Shown: positions 24,771 to 34,412, numbered from the stretch's first letter. The stretch: 64,000 bases of DNA from Micrococcus lacusdianchii (GCF_023155805.1 NZ_JAKNUW010000012.1:42338-106337), one strand, 5' to 3'. Translations and numbers: made by a program. Notes: generated from the letters alone by a model not told the origin.

Positions 24771-27700
24771 TCAGCCCTCGGGCTGCGGTGCGGGCTGGGC
24801 GGCGTCGCCCTCGGCCGGCGTCGGGGCGCCCTCCGCGGGGGCCGGCGCGCCGGCATCGCCGTTGAGCGCGTCATCCGCGGCCGTGGCGCGGCGCAGAGCC
24901 TCGTTGAGGCGGTCCTGCTGCTCGCCGTAGCCGGCCCAGTCGCCCTCGGCCAGGCGCTCCTGGCCCTTCGTCAGCGCGTCCTGCGCTTCCTGCAGCGCGG
25001 ACCGCAGCTCCTGCTCGGCGGTGCCCTGCGGCCCGGCCGGCTGCCCGCTCTCGCCGCCGGCCTGGCCCTCCTCGGGGGTGACGGCCCCCGAGTCGCCGTC
25101 GAACACCTGGTCCAGGGCGCCCTGCAGGGTGTCCGCGAAGCCCACCTTGTCGCCGAAGGACACGAGCACCTTGCGCAGCGTCGGGTAGGTGGTGCCGCCC
25201 GAAGACCGGACGTACACCGGCTGGACGTACAGGATGCCGCCCGCCACCGGCAGGGTGATCATGTTGCCGTTGAGCACCTCGGAGGCGCCCTGGCGCAGCA
25301 GGTTCAGCTCCTGGGAGACGGTGGCGTTCGAGTCGAAGTTCGCCTGCGCCTGGCCGGGGCCGGGCACCGTCGTGGAGCGCGGCAGCTCGAGCAGACGGAG
25401 CGTGCCGTAGTCCTCCGCCTTCACGCCGTCCTCGCCCGTGCCGGCGTCACCGGCCGCGGACAGGAACCCGTAGAGCACGTTGCGCTGCTGGGCGTTCTGC
25501 GTGATCTGCGGGATGTAGTTGCTGGTCAGGGAGAAGGCGGGTTCCTCCTGCCCGGGCATCTGCAGCGTCATGTAGTACGGGGGCTGCTTGACGTCGTCGT
25601 CCCGCGTGGGGTCCGAGGGCACGGACCACGCGTCGTTGTTCTCGTAGAAGTCGTCCGGGTCGGTCACGTGGTACCGGCCCAGCAGCTCGCGCTGGACCTT
25701 GAACATGTCCTCGGGGTAGCGGACGTGGTCCATGAGCGCGGCGCTCATCTCCGTGTACGGGCGCAGGGAGGCCGGGTAGACCTCCTGCCACGCCCGCAGC
25801 AGCGGGTCCTCGGTGTCCCATGCGTAGAGGTCCACGGAGCCGTCGTAGGCGTCCACGGTGGCCTTCACGGAGTTGCGGATGTAGTTCACCCGGCCCTGCA
25901 GGGCCGCGTTCGGGCCCTGGCTCAGCGCGTCCAGGGTGGCCTCGCCCAGCTGCTCGGCCGTGGAGTAGGGGAACTGGTCCGAGGTGGTGTAGGCGTCCAC
26001 GATCCACTTCACGCGGCCGTCCACGATCGCCGGGTAGGCCGAGGTGTCCACCGTCAGGTACGGGGCCACCTTCCGCACGCGCTCCATGGGGTCGCGGTCG
26101 TAGAGGATCTGCGACTCCTCGTTGACGTCCGAGGACAGCACCAGCTCGGGGGCCCCGAACTTCACCGCGTACGCGAGGCGGTTGAAGATGCCGCCGACGG
26201 AGGGGCCGCCGTCGCCCTGGAAGGTGTAGGCGGTGTCGTCCTCGGAGTCGGCGGTCTGGGGGCGGTCGCGCTCCACCGGCGGGGCGCCCTCGGGCGCCCC
26301 GACCACGGAGTACGCCGGGGAGTTCTGGCCGAAGTAGATGCGGGGCTCGTAGTCCTGGTCCGAGGCGAGGGGTCCGCGCGTCGGGATCTCGGAGAGCAGC
26401 CACTGCGGACGGCCGCCCGCAGCCACCTCCGAGGCGTCCGCCACCACCATGCCGTAGCCGTGCGTGTAGATGGTGTGCCGGTTGACCCAGGACTGCGAGT
26501 CGTCCACGTTCACGTCGCGGGCCGCCAGGATCGTGTCCCGGATCTCGCCGTCCACCTCGTAGCGGTCCACGTGGAGCGTGCCCGGGAACGCGTAGTACGG
26601 GCGGAACTGCTGCAGCTGGCCGAAGGTCTGTGAGATCAGGTTGGGGTCCATGAGGCGCACATTGGCCGTGTTGGCCTCCTCCCCCGCCAGCGCGCCCGCC
26701 TCGGTCTCCGTCGCGCCCTCGTAGGTGGCCACCTGCACGGCGTCCAGGCCGTACGCTTCACGCGTCATCTCGATGTTGCGCGCGATGTACTCGGACTCCA
26801 GGGTCCGCTCGGAGGGCTTCACCTGGTACTGCTGGACGATGTACGGGTAGGCCGCGCCCACCACGAGCGCCGTGATCACCAGCACCGCCGTGCCCACGAG
26901 CGGCAGCCGGAAGCGGCCGGTGAAGGCGGCGACCACGAACAGGACGGCCACGATTGCCGCCGTCACCGCCAGGATCGCCGAGGTGGGGATCACCGCGTTG
27001 ACGTCCGTGTACATGGCGCCCGCCCAGCCGCCCGACTGCGACTGGAGGGTGCGGTACCGGTTGAGCCAGAAGGTCACGGCCTGGAGCAGCAGGAACAGGC
27101 CCACCGTCGCGGCCACGTGGATGCGCGCGGGACGGGAGACGTGCAGCCTGCCGTCCTCCCGCACGCCCACGGAGCCGTACAGGTAGTGCACCGCCAGGCC
27201 CGCCAGGCCCGCGATCAGCACCACGGAGATCAGGTAGCCGACCACCATGGACAGGAACGGCAGCGTGGCCATGAAGAACATCAGGTCCAGGCCGAACTCC
27301 GGGTCCGTGCGGCCGTAGGGCACCTGGTGCAGGAACAGCTGGGCGGTCTGCCAGCCGTTCAGGGCGGCCGAGCCGGCGAACAGGCCGAGGACGATCGGGG
27401 CGGCCACGAACACCAGGCGACGCATCGGCTCGAGCTGGCGCTGGGCCCGGCTGAGGGAGTCCCGGGCCCCGGGTCCGGCCTCGCGGGTGCGGTGGCGCCA
27501 GGCCAGGTGGATGGCCAGCCACACGGCCAGCGCCATGAGGGCTCCGGCCACGAGGAACAGGGCGGCCTTGGTGAGGATCTCGGTCCAGAACACCTCGGTG
27601 AAGCCGAGCTGATCGAACCAGAGGATCTCGGTGTACACGCGGGTGAACAGCATGAACAGGGCCGTCAGGACCGCCACCGAGATCACGGTGAGCAGCAGGG

Positions 27701-27893
27701 CGCTGGGCCGGCCCGGCCCGCGGGGGGCGGTGCGCGCCGCGGAGGACCCGCCGCCCGCGCCGCCGTCGGAGGCGCCGCCGCCGCTGTCGGGGGCGCCGCC
27801 CCACGGGCCGAACCCGCCGAACGGGCCGCCCACGCCGGGGCCCTGGTCTCGAGGCGGCCCGCCGAAAGGCCCGCCGGACTGTCCGAAGCTCAC
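24771..27893 (-). CDS. UPF0182 family large membrane protein
   Basis: 1040 residues. A Gly/Pro-rich N terminus of about 65 residues leads to seven membrane helices (first LLLTVISVAVLTALFMLFTRVY at about 67, last LVITALVVGAAYPYIV near 365), then a large extracytoplasmic domain (about 380-945, with PYYAFPGTLHVDRYE and YTHGYGMVVADASEV) and an Ala/Glu/Gln-rich tail. The family (Rv3193c type) is conserved across actinobacteria and of unknown function. It is downstream of the PDZ-Lon gene on the same strand, as in mycobacteria. The gap 24597-24770 toward the tRNA and 27894-28017 toward the next gene hold no recognisable element. Confidence 0.93.
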   Translation of the reverse strand: MSFGQSGGPFGGPPRDQGPGVGGPFGGFGPWGGAPDSGGGASDGGAGGGSSAARTAPRGPGRPSALLLTVISVAVLTALFMLFTRVYTEILWFDQLGFTEVFWTEILTKAALFLVAGALMALAVWLAIHLAWRHRTREAGPGARDSLSRAQRQLEPMRRLVFVAAPIVLGLFAGSAALNGWQTAQLFLHQVPYGRTDPEFGLDLMFFMATLPFLSMVVGYLISVVLIAGLAGLAVHYLYGSVGVREDGRLHVSRPARIHVAATVGLFLLLQAVTFWLNRYRTLQSQSGGWAGAMYTDVNAVIPTSAILAVTAAIVAVLFVVAAFTGRFRLPLVGTAVLVITALVVGAAYPYIVQQYQVKPSERTLESEYIARNIEMTREAYGLDAVQVATYEGATETEAGALAGEEANTANVRLMDPNLISQTFGQLQQFRPYYAFPGTLHVDRYEVDGEIRDTILAARDVNVDDSQSWVNRHTIYTHGYGMVVADASEVAAGGRPQWLLSEIPTRGPLASDQDYEPRIYFGQNSPAYSVVGAPEGAPPVERDRPQTADSEDDTAYTFQGDGGPSVGGIFNRLAYAVKFGAPELVLSSDVNEESQILYDRDPMERVRKVAPYLTVDTSAYPAIVDGRVKWIVDAYTTSDQFPYSTAEQLGEATLDALSQGPNAALQGRVNYIRNSVKATVDAYDGSVDLYAWDTEDPLLRAWQEVYPASLRPYTEMSAALMDHVRYPEDMFKVQRELLGRYHVTDPDDFYENNDAWSVPSDPTRDDDVKQPPYYMTLQMPGQEEPAFSLTSNYIPQITQNAQQRNVLYGFLSAAGDAGTGEDGVKAEDYGTLRLLELPRSTTVPGPGQAQANFDSNATVSQELNLLRQGASEVLNGNMITLPVAGGILYVQPVYVRSSGGTTYPTLRKVLVSFGDKVGFADTLQGALDQVFDGDSGAVTPEEGQAGGESGQPAGPQGTAEQELRSALQEAQDALTKGQERLAEGDWAGYGEQQDRLNEALRRATAADDALNGDAGAPAPAEGAPTPAEGDAAQPAPQPEG

Positions 27894-28017
27894 TGTGTCT
27901 CCTCGTTCTCCCCCGCGGACGGGGGTGCGGTGCGGAGCCGGATGGTCTCCGCGTCGGGGGTCCGTGGGGTCACGGACCGCTGGGTCTGCCGGGCCGGGCC
28001 GCGAGGGCGGGCCTGCC

Positions 28018-29088
28018 TCATCCGCACGGCGGTACGCCGTCGGGGGTCTGTCCTCGCCCGAGCTCTTCGAGAGCGCGGCGGGCGGTGTCGAGGGTGTCCA
28101 CCGCGTAGACGTCGATGCCCTCGGGCACGCGCCCGGCGAGCTCCGCGCAGTTCTCCGCGGGGGCCAGGAAGGCGGTGGCGCCGGCGTCGGCCGCCCCGCG
28201 CACCTTCTGGGCGATGCCGCCGATCGCGCCCACCCGCCCGTCGGCCGTGACCGTGCCGGTCACGGCCACGTGCGCGCCGCCGGTAAGGGCGCCGGGGGTG
28301 AGCCGCTCGATCACGGCGAGCGCGAACACCGTGCCGGCCGACGGCCCGCCCACGTCCTCGAGGGCGAAGTCCACCTCCACGGGCACCTCGAACCGCTCGT
28401 CCATCAGCACCCCGATCTGCCAGGCCCGCTCGGACCCGGCCGGGGCGGCGGCCACGGGGACCTCGATGTCCTGCTCCCGTCCCTCACGGCGCACGGTCAG
28501 GGTCACCGGATCCGGGGCGGCGGCCTCGACGGCGGTCCGCACGTCGTCGACGGACCGCACCGGCTCGCCGCCGGCGCGCAGCACCGCGTCCCCCTCGCGC
28601 AGAGCTCCGGTCGCGGGGCTGTCCGGGGTGAAGGCCTGGACCGTCAGCTGGCCGGGCACGTCCCGCCCGAGCGAGCGCAGCGCGGCCACGGTGGCCACGT
28701 CCTGCGAGCTCGTCATGGCGGCCTCGTTGGCCCGTCCGACCTCCTCCGCGCTGACCCCGGTGGGGTGGATGAGATCGCGGGGCACCGCGTCCGTGGTGGG
28801 GTCGGCCAGCGCAGCGACGACCTCGGCCGCGGTGGTGGTGCCGCCGGGCGGGCCCGAGACGAGCACGGTGGTCATGTCCAGGCGCCCCTCCCCCGGGTGC
28901 TCCGCGCCTCCTTCGACCGACATGACCGGGCGGCCGCCGTGCTCACCGAGGACGTCGATCGCCGGGCCGGGGCCCTCGAGGATGTACGGGGTCGGCAGGA
29001 GCAGGACCGCGGCCGCAGAGCCGGCGGCGAGCCACCCGGAGACGGGCACGTTCGGGCGGCGGCGGGACACACGGGACACTGCGCGCAC
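28018..29088 (-). CDS. Membrane-anchored PDZ domain and Lon-type (S16) protease
   Basis: 356 residues. One membrane anchor (about 18-37), a PDZ-like region (about 135-205, GALREGDAVLRAGGEPV), and a Lon proteolytic domain with catalytic Ser250 in EDVGGPSAGTVFAL and Lys295 in GGIAQKVRGA. This is the YlbL/Rv3194c type; no AAA ATPase domain is present. Bacillus YlbL degrades the division inhibitor YneA after DNA damage, and the gene's placement next to a long run of DNA repair genes fits a checkpoint recovery role, which is inference. The start 29088 lies 210 bases from the divergent DUF2342 gene. Confidence 0.92.
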   Translation of the reverse strand: MRAVSRVSRRRPNVPVSGWLAAGSAAAVLLLPTPYILEGPGPAIDVLGEHGGRPVMSVEGGAEHPGEGRLDMTTVLVSGPPGGTTTAAEVVAALADPTTDAVPRDLIHPTGVSAEEVGRANEAAMTSSQDVATVAALRSLGRDVPGQLTVQAFTPDSPATGALREGDAVLRAGGEPVRSVDDVRTAVEAAAPDPVTLTVRREGREQDIEVPVAAAPAGSERAWQIGVLMDERFEVPVEVDFALEDVGGPSAGTVFALAVIERLTPGALTGGAHVAVTGTVTADGRVGAIGGIAQKVRGAADAGATAFLAPAENCAELAGRVPEGIDVYAVDTLDTARRALEELGRGQTPDGVPPCG

Positions 29089-29285
29089 GCGACACCGACT
29101 TTCCTGCTGTGGACCTGGTCCGGGGCCATGTCCGCTGCGCGCGGGCGCGAGGGGCGCGGGCGCGGCGGTCGGCCCAGTCTAACGGTGGCGGTCCGGGCTC
29201 ACGCGGGACGGGACGGCCCTGCGCCGAGGGCGAACCCGCTCCGACTGCTGGCCGCCCGACCCGCGCGGCGCCGGGCGCGCGCCGA

Positions 29286-29291
29286 TACGCT
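29286..29291 (+). promoter_or_regulatory. -10 element of leaderless DUF2342 gene
   Basis: TACGCT followed by seven bases (GGGGCGC) and ATG 29299; no ribosome binding site precedes the start. Confidence 0.55.
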
Positions 29292-29298
29292 GGGGCGC

Positions 29299-30717
29299 AT
29301 GACTCACGACCCGCGCACCCCCGGTCCCGACGACGGCCGCGACCCGCTCGAGGAGATGCTCCGCCAGATGTTCGGCGGCCAGGCCCCGGACGCGGACGAG
29401 ATCCGCAAGGCCATGGAGGGCATGGGCGCCCCCGGAGGCATGGGCGGCATGCCCGGCATGGGCTTCGACCCCTCGCGGCTGGACCCGGCGATGATGCAGC
29501 AGGCCATGGCCCAGTTCCAGGCCATGATGAACCCCGGCCCCGGCTCCGACGGTCCCGTCAACTGGACGCTCGCCAAGCAGGCCGCCCGCCAGGCCGTGGC
29601 CGGCGAGGACCCCTCGGTGGGGTCGTTCGCGCGCAGGGAGGTCGACGAGGCCCTGCGACTGGCCGAGCTGTGGCTGGACGCCGTGACGGAGACCGAGCCC
29701 ACCGGCGCGATGGGGCAGGCGTGGTCCCGGGCCGAGTGGGTGGAGGCCACCGCCGACGCCTGGCGCCGTGTGACCGAGCCCGTGGCGACCTCCCTCTCCC
29801 GGGCGATGTCCGCCGCGATCGAGCAGCAGCTGCCCGGCCAGCTGCCCGAGGGCTTGGACGCCTCCCTGCTCGGCGGCCTCCAGCCGATGCTGCAGAACAT
29901 GGGCGGCACCATGTTCGGCTTGCAGCTGGGCGGCGCTGTGGGCACGCTCGGGAAGGAGGTGCTCTCCGGCACCGACATCGGGCTGCCGATGGCCGGCCAT
30001 CGCCCCGCCCTGATCCCGGTCAACGTGGAGGAGTTCGGAGACGGCCTGGCCGTCCCGGACGACCAGCTGCGTCTCTACCTCGCCCTGCGCGAGGTGGCCC
30101 GGTTGCGCCTCTACCTGCACTCGCCGTGGCTCGAGCGTGACCTCTTCGCGGCCATCGAGCAGTACGCCGCCGGGATCCGCCTGGACACGGAGGGCATCGA
30201 ACGTGCCGCCGCGTCCGTGGACCCGATGGACCCGGAGTCCATGCAGGCCGTCTTCGACGGCTCGTCCTTCATCGCCGCGCCGGACGCCACCCAGCGCGCC
30301 GCCCTGGACCAGCTCGAGCTGCTGATCGCGCTCGTGGAGGGCTGGGTCGACGTCGTGGTGGCCGAGGCGGCGAAGCCGCTGGAGTCCGCCGCGGCCCTGC
30401 GGGAGACCATCAACCGCCGCCGCGCCTCGGGCGGTCCCGCCGAGGAGGCGTTCGCGGCCCTCGTGGGCCTCGAGCTGCGCCCGCGGCGCCTGCATGAGGC
30501 CGCCGCCTTCTGGGAGCACGTGACCGCGGAGCACGGGACCGCGTACCGCGAGGACATCTGGTCCTCCCCCGAGCGTCAGCCCACGGCCGAGGACCTGGAT
30601 GACCCCTCGGGCTACGCCGGCCGCCGCTCGGCCGCGGAGGCCTCCACGGACGCCCTCGACGACGAGCTGCGCCGCCTCCTCGACGGCGGCTACGGGGACG
30701 CGCCGAAGGAGTCGTGA
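29299..30717 (+). CDS. DUF2342 zincin-like family protein, probable zinc ligand missing
   Basis: 472 residues, the usual length of the Rv3195-type family annotated as zinc-dependent metalloprotease. A Met/Gly-rich N-terminal third (about 20-80) precedes the helical core (NWTLAKQAARQAVAGEDPSV). The family's zincin segment normally reads E-x-x-H followed by another His; here it is REVARLRLYLHSPWL with Glu265, Arg268 and His274, so the first histidine is replaced. The later region (ESMQAVFDGSSFIAA, LLIALVEGWVDVVV) is conserved. Divergent from the PDZ-Lon gene and converging on the YgjP-like gene with 7 bases between stops. Probably not a functional protease; role unknown. Confidence 0.85.
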   Translation: MTHDPRTPGPDDGRDPLEEMLRQMFGGQAPDADEIRKAMEGMGAPGGMGGMPGMGFDPSRLDPAMMQQAMAQFQAMMNPGPGSDGPVNWTLAKQAARQAVAGEDPSVGSFARREVDEALRLAELWLDAVTETEPTGAMGQAWSRAEWVEATADAWRRVTEPVATSLSRAMSAAIEQQLPGQLPEGLDASLLGGLQPMLQNMGGTMFGLQLGGAVGTLGKEVLSGTDIGLPMAGHRPALIPVNVEEFGDGLAVPDDQLRLYLALREVARLRLYLHSPWLERDLFAAIEQYAAGIRLDTEGIERAAASVDPMDPESMQAVFDGSSFIAAPDATQRAALDQLELLIALVEGWVDVVVAEAAKPLESAAALRETINRRRASGGPAEEAFAALVGLELRPRRLHEAAAFWEHVTAEHGTAYREDIWSSPERQPTAEDLDDPSGYAGRRSAAEASTDALDDELRRLLDGGYGDAPKES

Positions 30718-30724
30718 GCGGTCC

Positions 30725-31420
30725 TCATCCCATGACGGCGTCGTCGTCCCCGTCCGGCCACGCGCCGGCGGGGGCGGCGACGTCGTCGTCTGCGGCGTCC
30801 GGGGCGGCGGGGAGGGCCCGTGAGGTGGCGTGGGTGACGCCGGCCAGGAACGCCAGGGCCTCCCGGTAGCGGGGCAGCCGGTCCACGAGGGCCTGGAACC
30901 GGGGACCGTGCCCGGGCTCCGCCAGGTGCACCAGCTCGTGCCCGAGCACGGCGTCCACCACCCAGTCGGGCATGCCCCGCAACTGCGCCGAGAGCCGGAT
31001 GGTGCCGCGGGCGGGCGTGCAGGAGCCCCACCGCTGGCGCTGGCGCGTGGACCACGTGACGGACACCGGGCGCGGCAGGCGACCCCCGGGGACCGCCGCG
31101 TCCAGGTGCGCGGCCGCGATGGCCTCCGCTCGGGCGGTCAGCGCCGGGTCCGCCCCGCCGCCGGGCACCGGAGGGACGGCGTCGCGGGGCGCGGGCGGGG
31201 CGGGGTGGTGGTCCGGGCGGCGTGGGACGGCCGGCGACCGCTGGACCATGCGGGCGATCCACCGCCGCTCCTCCGCACGGGACAGGCGGGCGGGCACGCT
31301 GACCTGGAGCCGCCCCTCCCGCCACACCGCCGAGACGGTGCGCGTGCGGCGGACGGAGCGCACCAGTCGCACGGGGGTGCCCTCCCAGTCGAGGTCGACG
31401 GCGGTGCGTGTGGGGGCCAT
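30725..31420 (-). CDS. YgjP-like (DUF45, M48-type) metallopeptidase
   Basis: 231 residues. The active-site motif is HELVHLAEPGHGPRF (HExxH plus downstream His), with the family's preceding RQRQRWGSCTPARGTIRLSAQL. YgjP proteins are zinc peptidases of unknown substrate; in actinobacteria they keep this position between DUF2342 and UvrD2. The start ATG 31420 follows GACAAT (minus, 31427-31432) by six bases, with no ribosome binding site. The C terminus is a low-complexity Asp/Ala stretch. Confidence 0.87.
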   Translation of the reverse strand: MAPTRTAVDLDWEGTPVRLVRSVRRTRTVSAVWREGRLQVSVPARLSRAEERRWIARMVQRSPAVPRRPDHHPAPPAPRDAVPPVPGGGADPALTARAEAIAAAHLDAAVPGGRLPRPVSVTWSTRQRQRWGSCTPARGTIRLSAQLRGMPDWVVDAVLGHELVHLAEPGHGPRFQALVDRLPRYREALAFLAGVTHATSRALPAAPDAADDDVAAPAGAWPDGDDDAVMG

Positions 31421-31570
31421 GCGCCCATTGTCCCGGACGACCCGCGCGGCGCCGGCCCCGCCCCGCTCCTGTGGACGGCGCCCCCGCCGACGCCGTGGAC
31501 GTGTGAGCGTGGTCCGGGGCACCGCCCCGCGCGCCGGCGGGCGCACACGGACGAGGAGGAGGGGCCGCCG

Positions 31571-32263
31571 ATGACGAGGACGGACACCGCGGGGACGCGT
31601 ACGACGACGGCCGGGCCCGGCACGTGGCCGCGGCGGCTGCAGGTGGTCGGGCTGGGGCGCGCGGGGGCGGCGGTGGCCGGACTCGCGGCGGCGGCCGGGG
31701 TCGAGGCCCTCGCCCTGTGGGACCCGACCCCGGTGGGGCCCGGGGACGTGGGCACCGGACTGCTCGCGGCGGACCTGGGGCGGGAGCGGTCGCTCGCCCT
31801 GGAGGCACGGCTGGCCCAGCTGCTCCCCGGCCTGCACGTGTACGCGGACCGCGCGCGCCGGCCGGGTCCGCTGGGCGAGACGACGGTGGCGGTGGACCTG
31901 CCGGACCTGGCGGGGCTCGCGGCCCGCGCCCGCGCCGCCGACCACCCGCTGCTGCCCGTCCGGCTCGGTGCGGACGGGGTCCGGGTGGGGCCGTGGACGG
32001 GCCTGACGGTCCCGGGGTGCGTGCTGTGCGAGCCGGACCCGGTGGCCGAGGAGGAGGCCGCGGGCACCCCGGGGGCGCCCGCGGACCCCGTGGCCGCGCT
32101 GCGGGCGGCGGTGCTCGTGGCGGACGTGCTCCGCGGGGTCGACGACGCCCACGGCACCGTCCTGGCCGTGGACCCGGCCGGACGCCTCACCCGCCGGCCG
32201 GTCACACCCAGGCCCGGGTGCGCGTGCGGGGCGGGGGCGCTGCCGTGGCCTGCCGCCGGCTGA
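31571..32263 (+). CDS. ThiF/E1-like nucleotide-binding protein with C-terminal cysteine cluster
   Basis: 230 residues. The N-terminal half has the E1-like Rossmann signature LQVVGLGRAGAAVAGLAAAAG and the following acidic strand LALWDPTPVGPGD. Two Cys pairs, CVLCEP near residue 156 and CACGAG near the C terminus, could form a zinc ribbon. The adenylation residues and the transfer cysteine of MoeB/ThiF are not evident, and the protein is short. It resembles proteins annotated as ThiF-family or bacteriocin cyclodehydratase-like. GAGGAGGAGG about 8 bases before ATG 31571 gives a strong ribosome binding site. It converges on uvrD2 with 12 bases between stops. Function unknown. Confidence 0.65.
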   Translation: MTRTDTAGTRTTTAGPGTWPRRLQVVGLGRAGAAVAGLAAAAGVEALALWDPTPVGPGDVGTGLLAADLGRERSLALEARLAQLLPGLHVYADRARRPGPLGETTVAVDLPDLAGLAARARAADHPLLPVRLGADGVRVGPWTGLTVPGCVLCEPDPVAEEEAAGTPGAPADPVAALRAAVLVADVLRGVDDAHGTVLAVDPAGRLTRRPVTPRPGCACGAGALPWPAAG

Positions 32264-32275
32264 ACTGGCGGCCGG

Positions 32276-34393
32276 TCAGGCCGTGGAGGGGCCGTGCAGC
32301 AGCTGGAGCACCTCGGGGCCGTAGCGGTCCAGCTTCGTCTTGCCGACGCCCTTGACCTTGATCAGCTCGACGGGCGTGGCCGGTTTGGTCTCGGCGATCA
32401 CCTCGAGGGTGGCGTCCGTGAAGATCACGAACGCCGGCACCTTCTCGGCCTTCGCGGTGGCGCTGCGCCACTCCTTGAGGGAGTCCAGCACGGACTCGTC
32501 GTACTGCGCGGGGCAGTCCACGCACCGGCCCACCTTCCGCTCGGCACCCGTCTCGAGGGCCTTCCCGCACGAGCGGCACGTGGCCACCGTGGCGCCGCGC
32601 CGCGGGCGGCGTGCGGCCGGGGACGTGGCGGGCGCATGCTCCCGGGTGCCGCCGAGGGTGGGGTCGATCGCGCGCAGGAAGCGCGAGGGCCGGCGGTGGG
32701 CCCGACCGCCGCCGGCACGGGCCAGCGTCCAGGTCAGGTGCAGGTGCTGGCGGGCGCGCGTGATGCCCACGTAGAGCAGCCGGCGCTCCTCGTCCACCTC
32801 GGCGGGGGTGTCCGCGAAGGAGATGGGCATGAGCCCCTCGGACAGGCCCACCAGGAACACGGCGTCCCACTCGAGGCCCTTGGCCGAGTGCAGGGAGGCC
32901 AGCGTGACGCCCTGCACCGTGGGGGCGTGCTGGGCCTGCGCGCGCTCGTCCAGCTCCGCCACGAGGTCCGTGAGGGTGAAGTCCTCCCGCGCGCCGGCCA
33001 ACTGGTCCGCGAGGTTCACGAGCGCGTGCAGGGACTCCCACCGCTCGCGCGCCGCCCCCGAGGCGGACGGGGGCTCGGCCGCGTAGCCCAGCGAGGAGAG
33101 CACGTCCCGCGCCCGCTGGACCACCTCCTCGCCCGTCAGGTCCTGGGCGGCCCGGGCCGCGGCGCGCAGCTGCAGGATGCCGTCCCGCACCTCCCGGCGG
33201 GAGAAGAACCGCTCGCCGCCGCGCAGCTGGTAGCCGATCCCCGCGGCGGACAGGGCCGTCTCGAAGGCCTCGGACTGGCCGTTGGTGCGGAACAGCACCG
33301 CGATCTCGGCCGGCTGCACGCCCTCGGCCACGAGCTCGTCGATCCGCTGGGCCACCCAGCCGGCCTCGGCCTCGTCGTCCTGGCACTCCCCGAACACCAC
33401 CGCCGGACCCGCCGGGCGCTGCGAGGTCAGCTGCAGCGGCTCCGGCCAGTGCGGCAGCGTCCGGTCCCGCAGCCCCGCCTGCGTGCGGTCCGCCAGCAGC
33501 CGGTTGGCGGCCTCCACGATCTGCGGGCTGGAGCGGTAGTCCCGGACCAGCTTGACCACGGTGGCGTCCTGGTGGCGCTCGCGGAAGCCGGTGAGGAAGC
33601 GGGAGGTGGCGCCGGTGAACGAGTAGATGGTCTGGGACGAGTCGCCCACCACGCACAGGTCCGCGCGGTCGCCCAGCCACAGGTCCAGCAGACGGTGCTG
33701 CAGCGGGGAGACGTCCTGGTACTCGTCCACCACGAACACGCGGTACTGGTCCCGCACGGTGGCGGCGATCCGCGGCTCGGAGGTGAGCACACCCACGAGG
33801 ATCAGCAGGACGTCCTCGAAGTCGATCATGTTGCGGGCGGTCTTGGCCTCCTCGTACCCCGCATAGAGCCGAGCGACCGTGGTGGCCGTCCACCCGATGG
33901 GCATCTCCCGTTCGGCGGCGGCCTCCGCGTAGCCCTCGGGGGCGTGGAGGGACACCTTGGCCCACTCGATCTCTCCGGCGAGGTCGCGCAGCCCGGCCCG
34001 GTCCACGGTCATGCGCATGCGCTGGGCCACCTCGGTGAGCAGGCGCACCTTGTTCTCTATCAGCGACGGCATGGGGCCGCCGACGGCCTGCGGCCAGAAG
34101 TACTGCAGCTGACGGAGGGCGGCGGAGTGGAACGTGCGCGCCTGCACGCCGTCCACGCCCAGGTCCCGCAGGCGGGTGCGCATCTCAGCGGCGGCGCGCG
34201 CGGTGAAGGTCAGGGCGAGGGTGCGGTGCGGGTCGAACACGCCGGAGGCCACGCCGTAGGCGATCCGGTGGGTGATGGCACGGGTCTTGCCCGTGCCGGC
34301 GCCCGCGAGGATGCAGACCGGCCCGTGCAGGGCGGTGGCGGCCTGACGCTGTTCGGCGTCGAGCCCGCAGAGGATCTCGTCCGGAGTGCTCAT
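32276..34393 (-). CDS. uvrD2: UvrD2-like ATP-dependent DNA helicase with HRDC domain
   Basis: 705 residues, a superfamily 1A 3'-5' helicase. Walker A LAGAGTGKTRAITHRI (about 32-46), Walker B VVDEYQDVSPLQHRLL, GDSSQTIYSF, and TLASLHSAKGLEWDAVFLVGL and LLYVGITRARQHLHLTW are all visible. The C terminus has a tetracysteine motif (CRSCGKALETG, then CVDC) followed by an HRDC domain (about 630-700, LIKVKGVGKTKLDRYGPEVL), the arrangement of mycobacterial UvrD2, which is essential in Mycobacterium tuberculosis. NudC is next upstream on the same strand. Confidence 0.95.
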   Translation of the reverse strand: MSTPDEILCGLDAEQRQAATALHGPVCILAGAGTGKTRAITHRIAYGVASGVFDPHRTLALTFTARAAAEMRTRLRDLGVDGVQARTFHSAALRQLQYFWPQAVGGPMPSLIENKVRLLTEVAQRMRMTVDRAGLRDLAGEIEWAKVSLHAPEGYAEAAAEREMPIGWTATTVARLYAGYEEAKTARNMIDFEDVLLILVGVLTSEPRIAATVRDQYRVFVVDEYQDVSPLQHRLLDLWLGDRADLCVVGDSSQTIYSFTGATSRFLTGFRERHQDATVVKLVRDYRSSPQIVEAANRLLADRTQAGLRDRTLPHWPEPLQLTSQRPAGPAVVFGECQDDEAEAGWVAQRIDELVAEGVQPAEIAVLFRTNGQSEAFETALSAAGIGYQLRGGERFFSRREVRDGILQLRAAARAAQDLTGEEVVQRARDVLSSLGYAAEPPSASGAARERWESLHALVNLADQLAGAREDFTLTDLVAELDERAQAQHAPTVQGVTLASLHSAKGLEWDAVFLVGLSEGLMPISFADTPAEVDEERRLLYVGITRARQHLHLTWTLARAGGGRAHRRPSRFLRAIDPTLGGTREHAPATSPAARRPRRGATVATCRSCGKALETGAERKVGRCVDCPAQYDESVLDSLKEWRSATAKAEKVPAFVIFTDATLEVIAETKPATPVELIKVKGVGKTKLDRYGPEVLQLLHGPSTA

Positions 34394-34412
34394 GGGGCGT
34401 GCACCCCTCCTC

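Noticed and set aside
24600..26633. A 677-codon open frame on the plus strand
   Set aside because: Antisense to UPF0182; long shadow frames are expected at this GC content, and its protein is low complexity Val/Arg/Gly/His.
27631..29298. Upstream extension of the DUF2342 frame through the PDZ-Lon gene
   Set aside because: It is antisense to a recognisable protease gene; the leaderless start at 29299 explains the real gene.
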